A stretch of 9,470 nucleotides of DNA from an uncultured Bacteroidota bacterium (GTDB taxonomy: Bacteria > Bacteroidota > Bacteroidia > Chitinophagales > Chitinophagaceae): positions 1-9,470 of the forward strand of contig CAIWHF010000251.1 in the NCBI GenBank assembly GCA_903912405.1. Direction: 5' to 3'. The notes beneath the pieces are model-generated. The model did not search any database and was not told the DNA's origin. It saw only the letters and a program-made list of their open reading frames with translations. Positions within the stretch are counted from its first letter, which is position 1. The number at the start of each line of letters is the position of its first letter. Shown here one piece after another: positions 1 to 6,053 of the stretch. The position numbers were made by a program, and so were the translations under genes.

Positions 1-1473
1 GAAGTTGTAGATCTTGGCGAAAAGAAAAAAAGAACTAGAAAAGCAATACAAGAAGAGCCTAAAGATTCTAATGCCAATACTATGCCAGCAGAAGAACTCG
101 TGGAATTGCAACCAGCTGAAATAAAACAAGAAGCTTGGGAGCCAACGAGAACCGAGAAATTGATTAGTGCATTAGATGATATTGAAACGCCTGAATTAGT
201 TTTAAAAACTAGTGCAGAGGCAACTGATTCAAAAACAGTAATATCTACTAATGATGACAAACTTTCGTTTTCCGATACGCCGAGTACAAAGCCTATGCAG
301 CAAGGTTTTCAGCATAGAAAACCTAAAGAAAACACCTATGGCAACTTCAATATCGAGTTTGATGGTATTGTAAACAGCGAAGGAGTATTAGAAATGATGC
401 AAGATGGATATGGGTTTTTAAGATCGAGCGATTATAATTATTTAAGTTCGCCAGATGATGTTTATGTATCGCCTTCTCAAATTAAATTATTTGGCTTGAA
501 AACGGGAGATACCGTTACCGGAACTGTTCGTCCTCCAAAAGAAGGAGAAAAATATTTCGCTCTTATCAAAGTCACAACCATCAATGGTAAACATCCCGAT
601 AAAATTAGAGATCGGGTACCGTTTGATTATCTAACTCCCTTATTCCCATTCGAGAAATTAAATTTATTTACAACTGGATCTAGTTACGGAACTCGTATTA
701 TGGATTTATTTACCCCAATTGGTAAAGGACAACGTGGATTGATTGTGGCACAGCCAAAAACAGGTAAAACCATGTTGTTGAAAGAAGTAGCAAATGCTAT
801 TGCTGCCAATCACCCAGAGTGTTATTTAATGATCGTTTTAATCGATGAACGTCCTGAGGAGGTAACCGATATGCAGCGCAGTGTGAATGCAGAAGTGATT
901 GCATCTACTTTTGATGAGCCTGCAGACAAGCATGTAAAAGTGTCGCAAATAGCTTTGCAAAAAGCAAAACGATTAGTAGAGGTTGGTCATGATGTAGTTA
1001 TTTTACTTGATTCTATTACTCGTTTAGCTAGAGCCTATAATACCGTAGCGCCAGCATCTGGAAAAGTTTTAAGTGGTGGTGTAGAAGCAAATGCTATGCA
1101 AAAACCAAAACAATTTTTTGGTGCCGCTAGAAAAATTGAGAATGGAGGTTCGCTTACCATTTTAGCTACAGCCCTTACCGATACTGGTTCTAAGATGGAC
1201 GAGGTGATCTTTGAGGAATTCAAAGGTACGGGTAATATGGAGTTGCAATTGGATCGTAAATTAGCGAACAAGCGCATATTCCCAGCCATAGACATTACCT
1301 CTTCGTCTACTCGTAGAGATGACTTATTGCTCGATAAAATGGTTTGGAACAAAATGTGGTTGTTGCGCAAACATATTGGTGATATGCATGTAGATGAGGC
1401 GATGAATTTCTTGATGAATCAGATGAAGGGCACCAAAGATAATGAGGAGTTTTTAGCCACTATGAATAAATAA
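1..1473 (+). CDS. rho: Transcription termination factor Rho (5' partial)
   Basis: Rho is the hexameric RNA-dependent ATPase/helicase that ends transcription at unstructured C-rich RNA. The frame is open from base 1 with no stop before the Met at 82, and those codons encode a basic stretch (EKKKRTRK) typical of the linker after the N-terminal Rho_N helices. The true start is therefore most likely upstream of the window, and the Met at 82 is internal. A polar, acidic, low-complexity linker runs to about base 350. The cold-shock-type RNA-binding domain follows (about 358-570), with DGYGFLR at 403-423. The RecA-type ATPase core has Walker A QPKTGKT (751-771), the catalytic-Glu segment LIDERPEEVTDM (ending 873), Walker B DVVILLDSIT (991-1020) and the SGGVEANAMQKPKQFFGAARK region that carries the Q-loop. 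The C-terminus is complete (stop 1471-1473). No key residue appears to be missing. The identification is near certain; only the 5' end is unknown. Confidence 0.97.
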   Translation, partial: EVVDLGEKKKRTRKAIQEEPKDSNANTMPAEELVELQPAEIKQEAWEPTRTEKLISALDDIETPELVLKTSAEATDSKTVISTNDDKLSFSDTPSTKPMQQGFQHRKPKENTYGNFNIEFDGIVNSEGVLEMMQDGYGFLRSSDYNYLSSPDDVYVSPSQIKLFGLKTGDTVTGTVRPPKEGEKYFALIKVTTINGKHPDKIRDRVPFDYLTPLFPFEKLNLFTTGSSYGTRIMDLFTPIGKGQRGLIVAQPKTGKTMLLKEVANAIAANHPECYLMIVLIDERPEEVTDMQRSVNAEVIASTFDEPADKHVKVSQIALQKAKRLVEVGHDVVILLDSITRLARAYNTVAPASGKVLSGGVEANAMQKPKQFFGAARKIENGGSLTILATALTDTGSKMDEVIFEEFKGTGNMELQLDRKLANKRIFPAIDITSSSTRRDDLLLDKMVWNKMWLLRKHIGDMHVDEAMNFLMNQMKGTKDNEEFLATMNK

Positions 1474-1494
1474 ACCTTGCATACGTATTTTCCT

Positions 1495-1833
1495 ATGGCA
1501 CAGAAAAAACCTATTCGTCTAGACGGATTAGTATACAGCACCAATCAGCAATTCTTTGATGATGTAGATCCGCCTGCTGAGGTAGTTACACTGCCTAAAA
1601 ATGAACAGAAACTTCGCGTTGTTTTAGATAAAAAACAAAGGGCCGGTAAAGTAGTAACACTCATTACCGGATTTGTTGGATCATCCGAAGATATAGAATC
1701 GCTTGGAAAGCTATTAAAGACCAAATGTGGTACAGGTGGCTCGGTAAAAGAGGAGCAAATATTAATTCAAGGAGATTACCAAACTAAGATCATTTTATGG
1801 TTGAAAGAATGGGGATATTCTCTTACCAAATAA
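1495..1833 (+). CDS. yciH: SUI1/eIF1-like translation factor (YciH family)
   Basis: This 112-residue protein belongs to the bacterial SUI1 (eIF1-like) family, which is thought to influence start-site fidelity on the ribosome; its role in bacteria is poorly defined. The N-terminal 35 residues are a variable tail (LDGLVYSTN near residues 9-17). The SUI1 fold covers about residues 40-108. It shows LDKKQRAGKVVTLITGFVG (44-62) and the family signature KTKCGTGGSVKE (75-86), followed by IQGDYQTKI (91-99). A TTG at 1477 would add six residues, but I chose the ATG at 1495 because the extension does not look like the family. The gene starts 21 nt after the rho stop codon and no clear promoter is visible between them, so co-transcription with rho is likely. 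The domain call is solid. The gene symbol follows the E. coli family member. Confidence 0.9.
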   Translation: MAQKKPIRLDGLVYSTNQQFFDDVDPPAEVVTLPKNEQKLRVVLDKKQRAGKVVTLITGFVGSSEDIESLGKLLKTKCGTGGSVKEEQILIQGDYQTKIILWLKEWGYSLTK

Positions 1834-1847
1834 TAAAATTTAGTTTT

Positions 1848-1855
1848 TACTTTTG
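1848..1855 (+). promoter_or_regulatory. Bacteroidota -7 promoter box for transketolase gene
   Basis: TACTTTTG matches the Bacteroidota sigma-ABfr -7 consensus TAnnTTTG at every defined position. It lies in the 26-nt gap between yciH and the transketolase gene, and its last base is only 4 nt before the ATG at 1860. Transcription would then begin at or within a few bases of the start codon, giving a leaderless or nearly leaderless mRNA. I do not see a good -33 TTG at the usual spacing, so this rests on the -7 box alone. Confidence 0.5.
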
Positions 1856-1859
1856 CATT

Positions 1860-2822
1860 ATGTCAATACACGATATAAAAATTTTAGATGAAAAAGAAAC
1901 CCGTGCTGGTTTCGGAGATGGAATTTTAGAGGCTGGTCGCCGCAATCCTAATGTGGTAGCCCTTACAGCCGATCTTGCAGGCTCCTTAAAATTAAATGCT
2001 TTTATTAAAGAATTTCCAGATCGTTTTGTGCAATGCGGTATCGCAGAAGCCAACATGATTGGAGTAGCTGCCGGTTTAACCATTGGTGGTAAAATACCAT
2101 TTGCTACAACGTTTGCCAACTTTGCTACATCTCGTGTTTATGATCAAATTAGACAATCCGTTGCTTATTCTGATAAAAATGTAAAAATTGCCGCTTCGCA
2201 TGCAGGTTTGACCTTAGGCGAAGATGGCGCTACACACCAAGTATTAGAAGATATCGGGATGATGAAAATGCTGCCTGGTATGACGGTGGTGGTGCCTTGC
2301 GATTATAACCAAACAAAAGCTGCAACAATTGCTATAGCAGAACATCATGGCCCTGCTTATTTGCGTTTTGGTCGACCAAAATGGCCAAATTTTACCGCTC
2401 CAGATCAACAATTTGAAATTGGTAAAGCACAACTATTAGCAACGGGTAATGATGTTACCATTTTTGCTTGCGGCCATTTAGTATGGATTGCTGTAGAAGC
2501 AGCAAGAATTTTGGAAGAAAAAGGTATTTCTGTAGAATTAATAAATATACACACTATAAAACCATTAGATGAAGCAGCTGTTATAGCATCAATAGCTAAA
2601 ACAGGTTGCATGGTTACTGCCGAAGAACACCAAATAAACGGTGGTTTAGGGGATAGTGTTGCCAATGCAGCTGCTCGCCACATGCCGGTTCCTCACGAAT
2701 ATGTAGCCGTAATGGATACTTTTGGTGAGAGCGGAACGCCAAAGCAATTACTTGAAAAATATGGCTTAAACAAAGAAGCCATCGTAGCTGCTGCTGAAAA
2801 AGCAATAGCTAGAAAAAAATAA
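1860..2822 (+). CDS. Transketolase, C-terminal subunit (split transketolase)
   Basis: This 320-residue protein corresponds to the pyrimidine-binding and C-terminal domains of transketolase. With an N-terminal subunit that binds the TPP diphosphate, it would transfer two-carbon ketol units in the non-oxidative pentose phosphate pathway in the cytoplasm. Visible features are CGIAEANMIGVAAGL (59-73), whose E63 is the conserved glutamate that activates TPP, and HAGLTLGEDGATHQVLEDI (114-132), the typical transketolase Pyr-domain block. The C-terminal domain has EEHQINGGLGDSVA (255-268) and DTFGESG (286-292). The frame is open upstream to 1797, but the -7 promoter box just before 1860 and the normal length for this half support the ATG at 1860. 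The N-terminal half is usually the gene directly upstream; here that place is taken by yciH. A related two-subunit TPP enzyme (a DXS-like or dehydrogenase beta subunit) is less likely given the motif set. Confidence 0.9.
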   Translation: MSIHDIKILDEKETRAGFGDGILEAGRRNPNVVALTADLAGSLKLNAFIKEFPDRFVQCGIAEANMIGVAAGLTIGGKIPFATTFANFATSRVYDQIRQSVAYSDKNVKIAASHAGLTLGEDGATHQVLEDIGMMKMLPGMTVVVPCDYNQTKAATIAIAEHHGPAYLRFGRPKWPNFTAPDQQFEIGKAQLLATGNDVTIFACGHLVWIAVEAARILEEKGISVELINIHTIKPLDEAAVIASIAKTGCMVTAEEHQINGGLGDSVANAAARHMPVPHEYVAVMDTFGESGTPKQLLEKYGLNKEAIVAAAEKAIARKK

Positions 2823-4664
2823 TTACTTTCTAAGTTCCACAATTTTAATTTCATTGGGTGCAATTTCTAATTGCTCCAATGAAATTTCTTTTTCAGCCAA
2901 TAGGTCCCATCCTTTTGTATAGCCTTTTAGGCGCTCTTCGAGTTGTTGCTTATTCAAAGACGCTTTTTCTTTACCGCTATTCACACTAACAAGAATGCAA
3001 CTTGTATCGGTATATCTGCAAAACGTATATGTGCCTCCATTAGGAACAAATTGCATGAGTTTACCGTTTATTAATGCCGGGTTATTTTTTCTTATAGCGA
3101 TTAATTTTTTGGTGAATTGAAAGGCTTGTTCCTCCTCTGGGGTTCTTCCTGCCGCTGTAAATTTATTTACCGGATCTTTAGGCCAGCCCCCTTTAAAATC
3201 TTTTCTTACCAATCCGTCGTTTCTTCGAGGGACATTATTTTTTGCTAGTATTTCGCCTGCTTGATACAGAGATGGAATGCCGCGAAGCGTAAATAGCAAT
3301 CCCATTCCTATTTTCCATTTGTCTATATCTTTGCCAACCAAGGAATAGAATCGGTCTAAATCATGATTTTCTATAAAGGTTAAATTTTTGGTTGCTTGAT
3401 GGTATAAAAAATCATGCGTAAGGGTATTGTATAACTTTGCTAATCCACCATTCCAATTGGTTTCGCTTTGAAGCGCTTCGAGAATAGAAAAATAAACTTG
3501 GAAGTCAATGGCGCCACTTAAATTACTAGTAGGTGCATTTTTTAAGTTGTTTTTTTCTGTGAAATAGGCCATGTTTAATACTCCAGCCGATTCCCAAATT
3601 TCTCCTGCCGACCAAAAATTCGGATATTCCTTTCTGATATAGGCCATACAGGTATTCATAAATGCAACATCATTGTATGAATAGGTATCAATTCTGAAGC
3701 CATCAATTTTAGCGTAGTTAATCCACCATAAATAACTTTGCATTAAATATTTTGCTACTCTCGGATTGCGTTCATTCATATCAGGCATAGCATTGTCAAA
3801 CCAGCCATCTACCATTTGTTTCTTGTCATAATTACTTACATACGGATCGAAATGTGTAGTCGCTCTATAGTTGGTTCTTGTAAATGTAGGCCACTGATTG
3901 ACCCATGATTTTTCGGGCATATCGTGCATCATCCAATGCTCGCTACCAATATGATTAGGCACTAAATCCATCACCAATTTCATGCCTTTGTTATGTAGTT
4001 GCTTACTCAATTCTTTATACAAAGCATTGGAGCCCAATCTTGGGTCGGTTACATAATGATCGGTAAGTGCATAGCCATGATAACTCGTATTTTTTTGATC
4101 ATTAATTAATGTAGGGTTGAGCCAAAGTGCTGTAACCCCTAATTCATTAAAATAAGCTAAGTGGTTAATGATGCCTTGAAGATCGCCGCCATGCCTTGCG
4201 GAGGCACTGTCTCTATTGCAATAGGCTTCCTTAAGACCCGCCACAACATCGTTTGTGGTGTCACCATTAGAAAATCGATCTGGAAATACGAGATAAACAA
4301 TGTCTTTCTCGCTAATTGTATTTATTTTGTTTTCTAAGTGCTCAAAGATATAGGTAAAGCTTCTCTTAGCGCCTTCTTTATTGCTAAGTGTAAAGATGGC
4401 TTTCTTGCCTTGAAACTGTTGCAATAATAGATTGATAAATAAGAAATTTTTATTTTCTACTGTTTCAATAGATTCAATTTTAATTTGTTTGCTACTAATC
4501 GATACGTTGCTAAAGCTGCCAATATCTTTAGCATGCACACATAATTGTAAGTGCGGATCATGTAAGTTATTCCACCAATTTGGCGGATCTACTCTCAACG
4601 TATCTTGTGCGTATAAATAGGGAGCTAGTAAGCAGCTCATTAAAATTAAAAGTGCCTTTTTCAT
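2823..4664 (-). CDS. Periplasmic GH13 alpha-amylase / cyclomaltodextrinase-like (SusA-type)
   Basis: This 613-residue secreted glycoside hydrolase family 13 enzyme is predicted to hydrolyse alpha-1,4 links in maltodextrins, cyclodextrins or pullulan-type substrates in the periplasm. The signal peptide is residues 1-20 (MKKALLILMSCLLAPYLYAQ). A cyclomaltodextrinase N-terminal beta domain covers about 21-110, the (beta/alpha)8 barrel about 122-520, and a C-terminal beta domain about 535-613. Conserved regions are all present: VYLVFPDRFSNGD (123-135), DLVPNH (233-238), GFRID with nucleophile D326, GEIWE with acid/base E355, and ENHD with transition-state stabiliser D435. The domain order matches the SusA/neopullulanase group. 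No susC, susD or regulator gene is nearby. A terminator hairpin and about 40 nt lie between its start and that hairpin, so it is probably transcribed alone. A weak -7-like TATATTTA sits at 4682-4689. Substrate preference cannot be decided from the sequence. Confidence 0.92.
   Translation of the reverse strand: MKKALLILMSCLLAPYLYAQDTLRVDPPNWWNNLHDPHLQLCVHAKDIGSFSNVSISSKQIKIESIETVENKNFLFINLLLQQFQGKKAIFTLSNKEGAKRSFTYIFEHLENKINTISEKDIVYLVFPDRFSNGDTTNDVVAGLKEAYCNRDSASARHGGDLQGIINHLAYFNELGVTALWLNPTLINDQKNTSYHGYALTDHYVTDPRLGSNALYKELSKQLHNKGMKLVMDLVPNHIGSEHWMMHDMPEKSWVNQWPTFTRTNYRATTHFDPYVSNYDKKQMVDGWFDNAMPDMNERNPRVAKYLMQSYLWWINYAKIDGFRIDTYSYNDVAFMNTCMAYIRKEYPNFWSAGEIWESAGVLNMAYFTEKNNLKNAPTSNLSGAIDFQVYFSILEALQSETNWNGGLAKLYNTLTHDFLYHQATKNLTFIENHDLDRFYSLVGKDIDKWKIGMGLLFTLRGIPSLYQAGEILAKNNVPRRNDGLVRKDFKGGWPKDPVNKFTAAGRTPEEEQAFQFTKKLIAIRKNNPALINGKLMQFVPNGGTYTFCRYTDTSCILVSVNSGKEKASLNKQQLEERLKGYTKGWDLLAEKEISLEQLEIAPNEIKIVELRK
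2847..2886 (+). terminator. Probable intrinsic terminator of transketolase, inside the amylase CDS
   Basis: Two nested inverted repeats form one long hairpin. The outer arms are AATTTCATTGG (2847-2857) and CCAATGAAATT (2876-2886), 11 perfect pairs. The inner arms are GCAATT (2860-2865) and AATTGC (2869-2874) with a 3-nt loop. Only a small asymmetric internal loop separates the two stems. On the plus strand the hairpin is followed by a T-rich run (2887-2893), as expected for a Rho-independent terminator about 25 nt after the transketolase stop. The minus-strand side lacks a T tract. The hairpin is encoded within the last codons of the opposing amylase gene. Confidence 0.6.
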
Positions 4665-4694
4665 GGGTATTATTTATCCTGTAAATATAAATAC

Positions 4695-4725
4695 AAATAG
4701 CCGACACTTGAGGTGTCGGCTATTT
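4695..4725 (-). terminator. Rho-independent terminator after rplT
   Basis: A perfect 13-bp inverted repeat has arms AAATAGCCGACAC (4695-4707) and GTGTCGGCTATTT (4713-4725) with a 5-nt loop. It lies 17 nt beyond the rplT stop codon and is followed in the minus direction by a T-rich but interrupted stretch. It separates the rpmI-rplT transcript from the downstream amylase gene. The plus-strand side is also T-rich, so it could act in both directions. Confidence 0.85.
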
Positions 4726-4742
4726 TATAAATAAAAATTTAA

Positions 4743-5087
4743 TTATTTTACTTGAGCAACTAAGCTTTTAAAAGCTTCTGGTTCGTTCATCGCTAAATCA
4801 GCTAATACTTTACGATTTAACTCGATGCCTTTAGTAGCTAATTTGCCAATAAATTGAGAATAGCTCATACCTTCTTCGCGAACTGCAGCGTTGATACGAA
4901 CAATCCATAAAGAGCGATAGTCTCTCTTTTTTAATTTGCGACCTACATATTTGTAGCCCAAACCTTTTTCTAATACGTTTTTAGCAACCGTATATACGTT
5001 TTTACGTTTACCGTAGAAGCCTTTTGCTTGCTTCAATATTTTTTTTCTTCTCGCGCGCGAAGCAACTGCATTAACCGAACGTGGCAT
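4743..5087 (-). CDS. rplT: 50S ribosomal protein L20
   Basis: L20 is an rRNA-binding protein needed for early assembly of the large ribosomal subunit. The 114-residue product starts MPRSVNAVASRARRKKILKQ and keeps the basic N-terminal extension with GFYGKRKN (23-30). The globular domain contains the family signature around KRDYRSLWIVRINAAVRE (54-71). The length is normal for the family. It follows rpmI with a 45-nt gap (5088-5132) and should be co-transcribed with it. No Shine-Dalgarno sequence is visible; the region before the ATG is A/T-rich, as is usual in this phylum. Many bacteria autoregulate this operon through L20 binding a structured leader upstream of infC or rpmI, but I see no room for such a leader before rpmI here. 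Confidence 0.98.
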   Translation of the reverse strand: MPRSVNAVASRARRKKILKQAKGFYGKRKNVYTVAKNVLEKGLGYKYVGRKLKKRDYRSLWIVRINAAVREEGMSYSQFIGKLATKGIELNRKVLADLAMNEPEAFKSLVAQVK

Positions 5088-5132
5088 ATCTTATTTTATT
5101 AAAAAAGTTAATTAATGTTTTTAAAACCTACT

Positions 5133-5330
5133 TTATCTTAAACAAAGCATACGTTTTACCAAATTTGCATTGGTAGGGTGTACATACGCAGATTGACGTA
5201 AATGACGTTTACGTGTTTTAGATTTTTTGGTTAACAAGTGGCTTTTGAAAGCTTTGTATCTTCTTATTTTTCCAGTGCCCGTTACTTTAAAAGTTTTTTT
5301 AGCACGGGAATGAGTCTTAAGCTTAGGCAT
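5133..5330 (-). CDS. rpmI: 50S ribosomal protein L35
   Basis: This is a 65-residue small basic protein of the large ribosomal subunit. It starts MPKLKTHSRAKKTFKVTGTG and ends HPTNANLVKRMLCLR. The reading frame is open to a Met at 5354, but the ATG at 5330 gives the normal L35 length and the conserved MPKxKTHS start, and the -7 promoter box at 5352-5359 overlaps the longer start. A weak purine stretch (AAAGAGAA) lies just before the chosen ATG. In most bacteria infC precedes rpmI. Here the upstream neighbour is a divergent, unrelated gene, so rpmI is the first gene of its transcript. Confidence 0.97.
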   Translation of the reverse strand: MPKLKTHSRAKKTFKVTGTGKIRRYKAFKSHLLTKKSKTRKRHLRQSAYVHPTNANLVKRMLCLR

Positions 5331-5351
5331 GTTCTCTTTAAATTTGGACGG

Positions 5352-5359
5352 CAAAAGTA
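5352..5359 (-). promoter_or_regulatory. Bacteroidota -7 promoter box for rpmI-rplT
   Basis: Read on the minus strand, the sequence is TACTTTTG, a full match to TAnnTTTG. It lies 21 nt upstream of the rpmI ATG, so the predicted leader is only about 15-20 nt long, too short for a structured L20-binding leader. The -33 TTG element is not clear. The surrounding stretch (5361-5387) is a strongly A/T-rich tract. Confidence 0.55.
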
Positions 5360-5392
5360 CAATTCTTTTTTATAATAAAAAAATAATCTGCC

Positions 5393-5460
5393 AAAAATCA
5401 TTGAAAATAAGCACATTTTTAGTCCGGCTTTTAAAAAATCATTGAAAATCAAGCATTTTT
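5393..5460. repeat. Pair of 27-28 bp direct repeats in divergent promoter region
   Basis: Copy 1 is at 5393-5420 and copy 2 at 5434-5460, with a start-to-start period of 41 bp. The first 16 bases (AAAAATCATTGAAAAT) are identical. The rest differs only by a one-base insertion in copy 2 and a two-base deletion (AAGCACATTTTT versus CAAGCATTTTT). Each copy begins AAAAAT and ends ATTTTT, so the ends are inverted relative to each other. The pair lies between the rpmI promoter and the promoter of the gene at 5508. It could be a two-site operator or an A-tract upstream element, or a local duplication with no function. Confidence 0.6.
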
Positions 5461-5495
5461 TGAAGAGATTATGAGAAGATAATCTATATAAAATG

Positions 5496-5503
5496 TAATT
5501 TTA
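5496..5503 (+). promoter_or_regulatory. Candidate -7 promoter box for the 5508 gene and miaA
   Basis: TAATTTTA matches TAnnTTTG except for the last base. It ends 4 nt before the ATG at 5508, exactly the spacing seen for the transketolase gene. A transcript from here would be leaderless or nearly so. No -33 TTG is present at the expected distance and no Shine-Dalgarno sequence is visible. Confidence 0.4.
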
Positions 5504-5507
5504 CGCT

Positions 5508-6047
5508 ATGCCAGTTTTTAGATTTAGAGTCCATTGGGAAGAAGACGACCAAATTTATCGTGATATTGAAATCACCAATGGTCAATCCTTTGCCTTATTT
5601 CAGGAGGCCATTTTAAAAGCCTATGAATTTGATCAAAAACACGCCGCTTCCTTTTTTGTGAGCGATGATCATTGGAATAAGGGAATGGAATTCTCTTCTG
5701 AAGTAGCCGTCAATAAAAAAGATGCTGCAGTTTTATCAACCAAAACGCCGGTATCGGCTTTGGTAGCTACACCCGAACAGAAATTTATATTCGAGTACGA
5801 TCCTGTAAAAAAATGGACCTTCCAAATTGCATTAATTGCCATTGAAAAGGAAGAACAATTAAAGCGAGTATATCCATTTTGTCTCCGAAAAGAAGGCGTT
5901 GGTCCTGCTCAATATGACATTAAAGGCCTTGAAAAAACAGCCATGATGGATGTTGAAGAATTCTATGATTTAGGAGATGAAGAAATGGAAGAAGGCTTTA
6001 GTAATGAAGGAGAAGCAGATACGAGTGGTCTAAATGAAGCTTTTTAA
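5508..6047 (+). CDS. pRiA4b ORF-3-like (IS1096 TnpR-like) family protein
   Basis: This 179-residue cytoplasmic protein of unknown function resembles the plasmid pRiA4b ORF-3 family (PF07929), also annotated as IS1096 passenger TnpR-like. The N-terminus FRFRVHWEEDDQIYRDIEI (4-22) and the helix SFALFQEAILKAYEFDQKHAASFF (27-50) fit the family pattern of a beta strand followed by a helix ending in His and Phe. FEYDPVKKWTFQIAL (95-109) matches the YD...W strand. YPFCLRKEGVGPAQYDIKG (122-140) resembles the family's Pro/Cys/Gly motif, but the acidic pair normally found there is only partly kept. The tail from about 148 is strongly acidic. Despite the family name, nothing here suggests a mobile element. 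It is followed after 6 nt by miaA, and the two are probably co-transcribed. The family assignment comes from remembered motif patterns and is moderate. Confidence 0.75.
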   Translation: MPVFRFRVHWEEDDQIYRDIEITNGQSFALFQEAILKAYEFDQKHAASFFVSDDHWNKGMEFSSEVAVNKKDAAVLSTKTPVSALVATPEQKFIFEYDPVKKWTFQIALIAIEKEEQLKRVYPFCLRKEGVGPAQYDIKGLEKTAMMDVEEFYDLGDEEMEEGFSNEGEADTSGLNEAF

Positions 6048-6053
6048 TCCCTT

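Noticed and set aside
1035..1370. Minus-strand open frame of 111 codons inside rho
   Set aside because: It lies wholly within the conserved ATPase core of rho, has no recognisable family features and no supporting promoter or start context.
1477..1494. TTG start at 1477 for the YciH-like protein
   Set aside because: It adds six residues without family resemblance; the ATG at 1495 gives a normal N-terminus.
1797..1859. Upstream extension of the transketolase frame, overlapping yciH
   Set aside because: The extra codons do not resemble transketolase, and a promoter box lies within them just before the ATG at 1860.
4602..4664. Lipoprotein signal in the amylase (LMSC at residues 8-11)
   Set aside because: The Cys falls inside the hydrophobic core and the -2 residue is Met; the later YLYAQ site fits signal peptidase I better.
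4695..4725. Hairpin as a riboswitch or attenuator for the amylase
   Set aside because: It is a simple perfect stem with a 5-nt loop just past rplT, best explained as that operon's terminator; no second competing structure was seen.
5331..5354. Longer L35 start at 5354
   Set aside because: It would include the -7 promoter box in the coding sequence and break the conserved L35 N-terminus.
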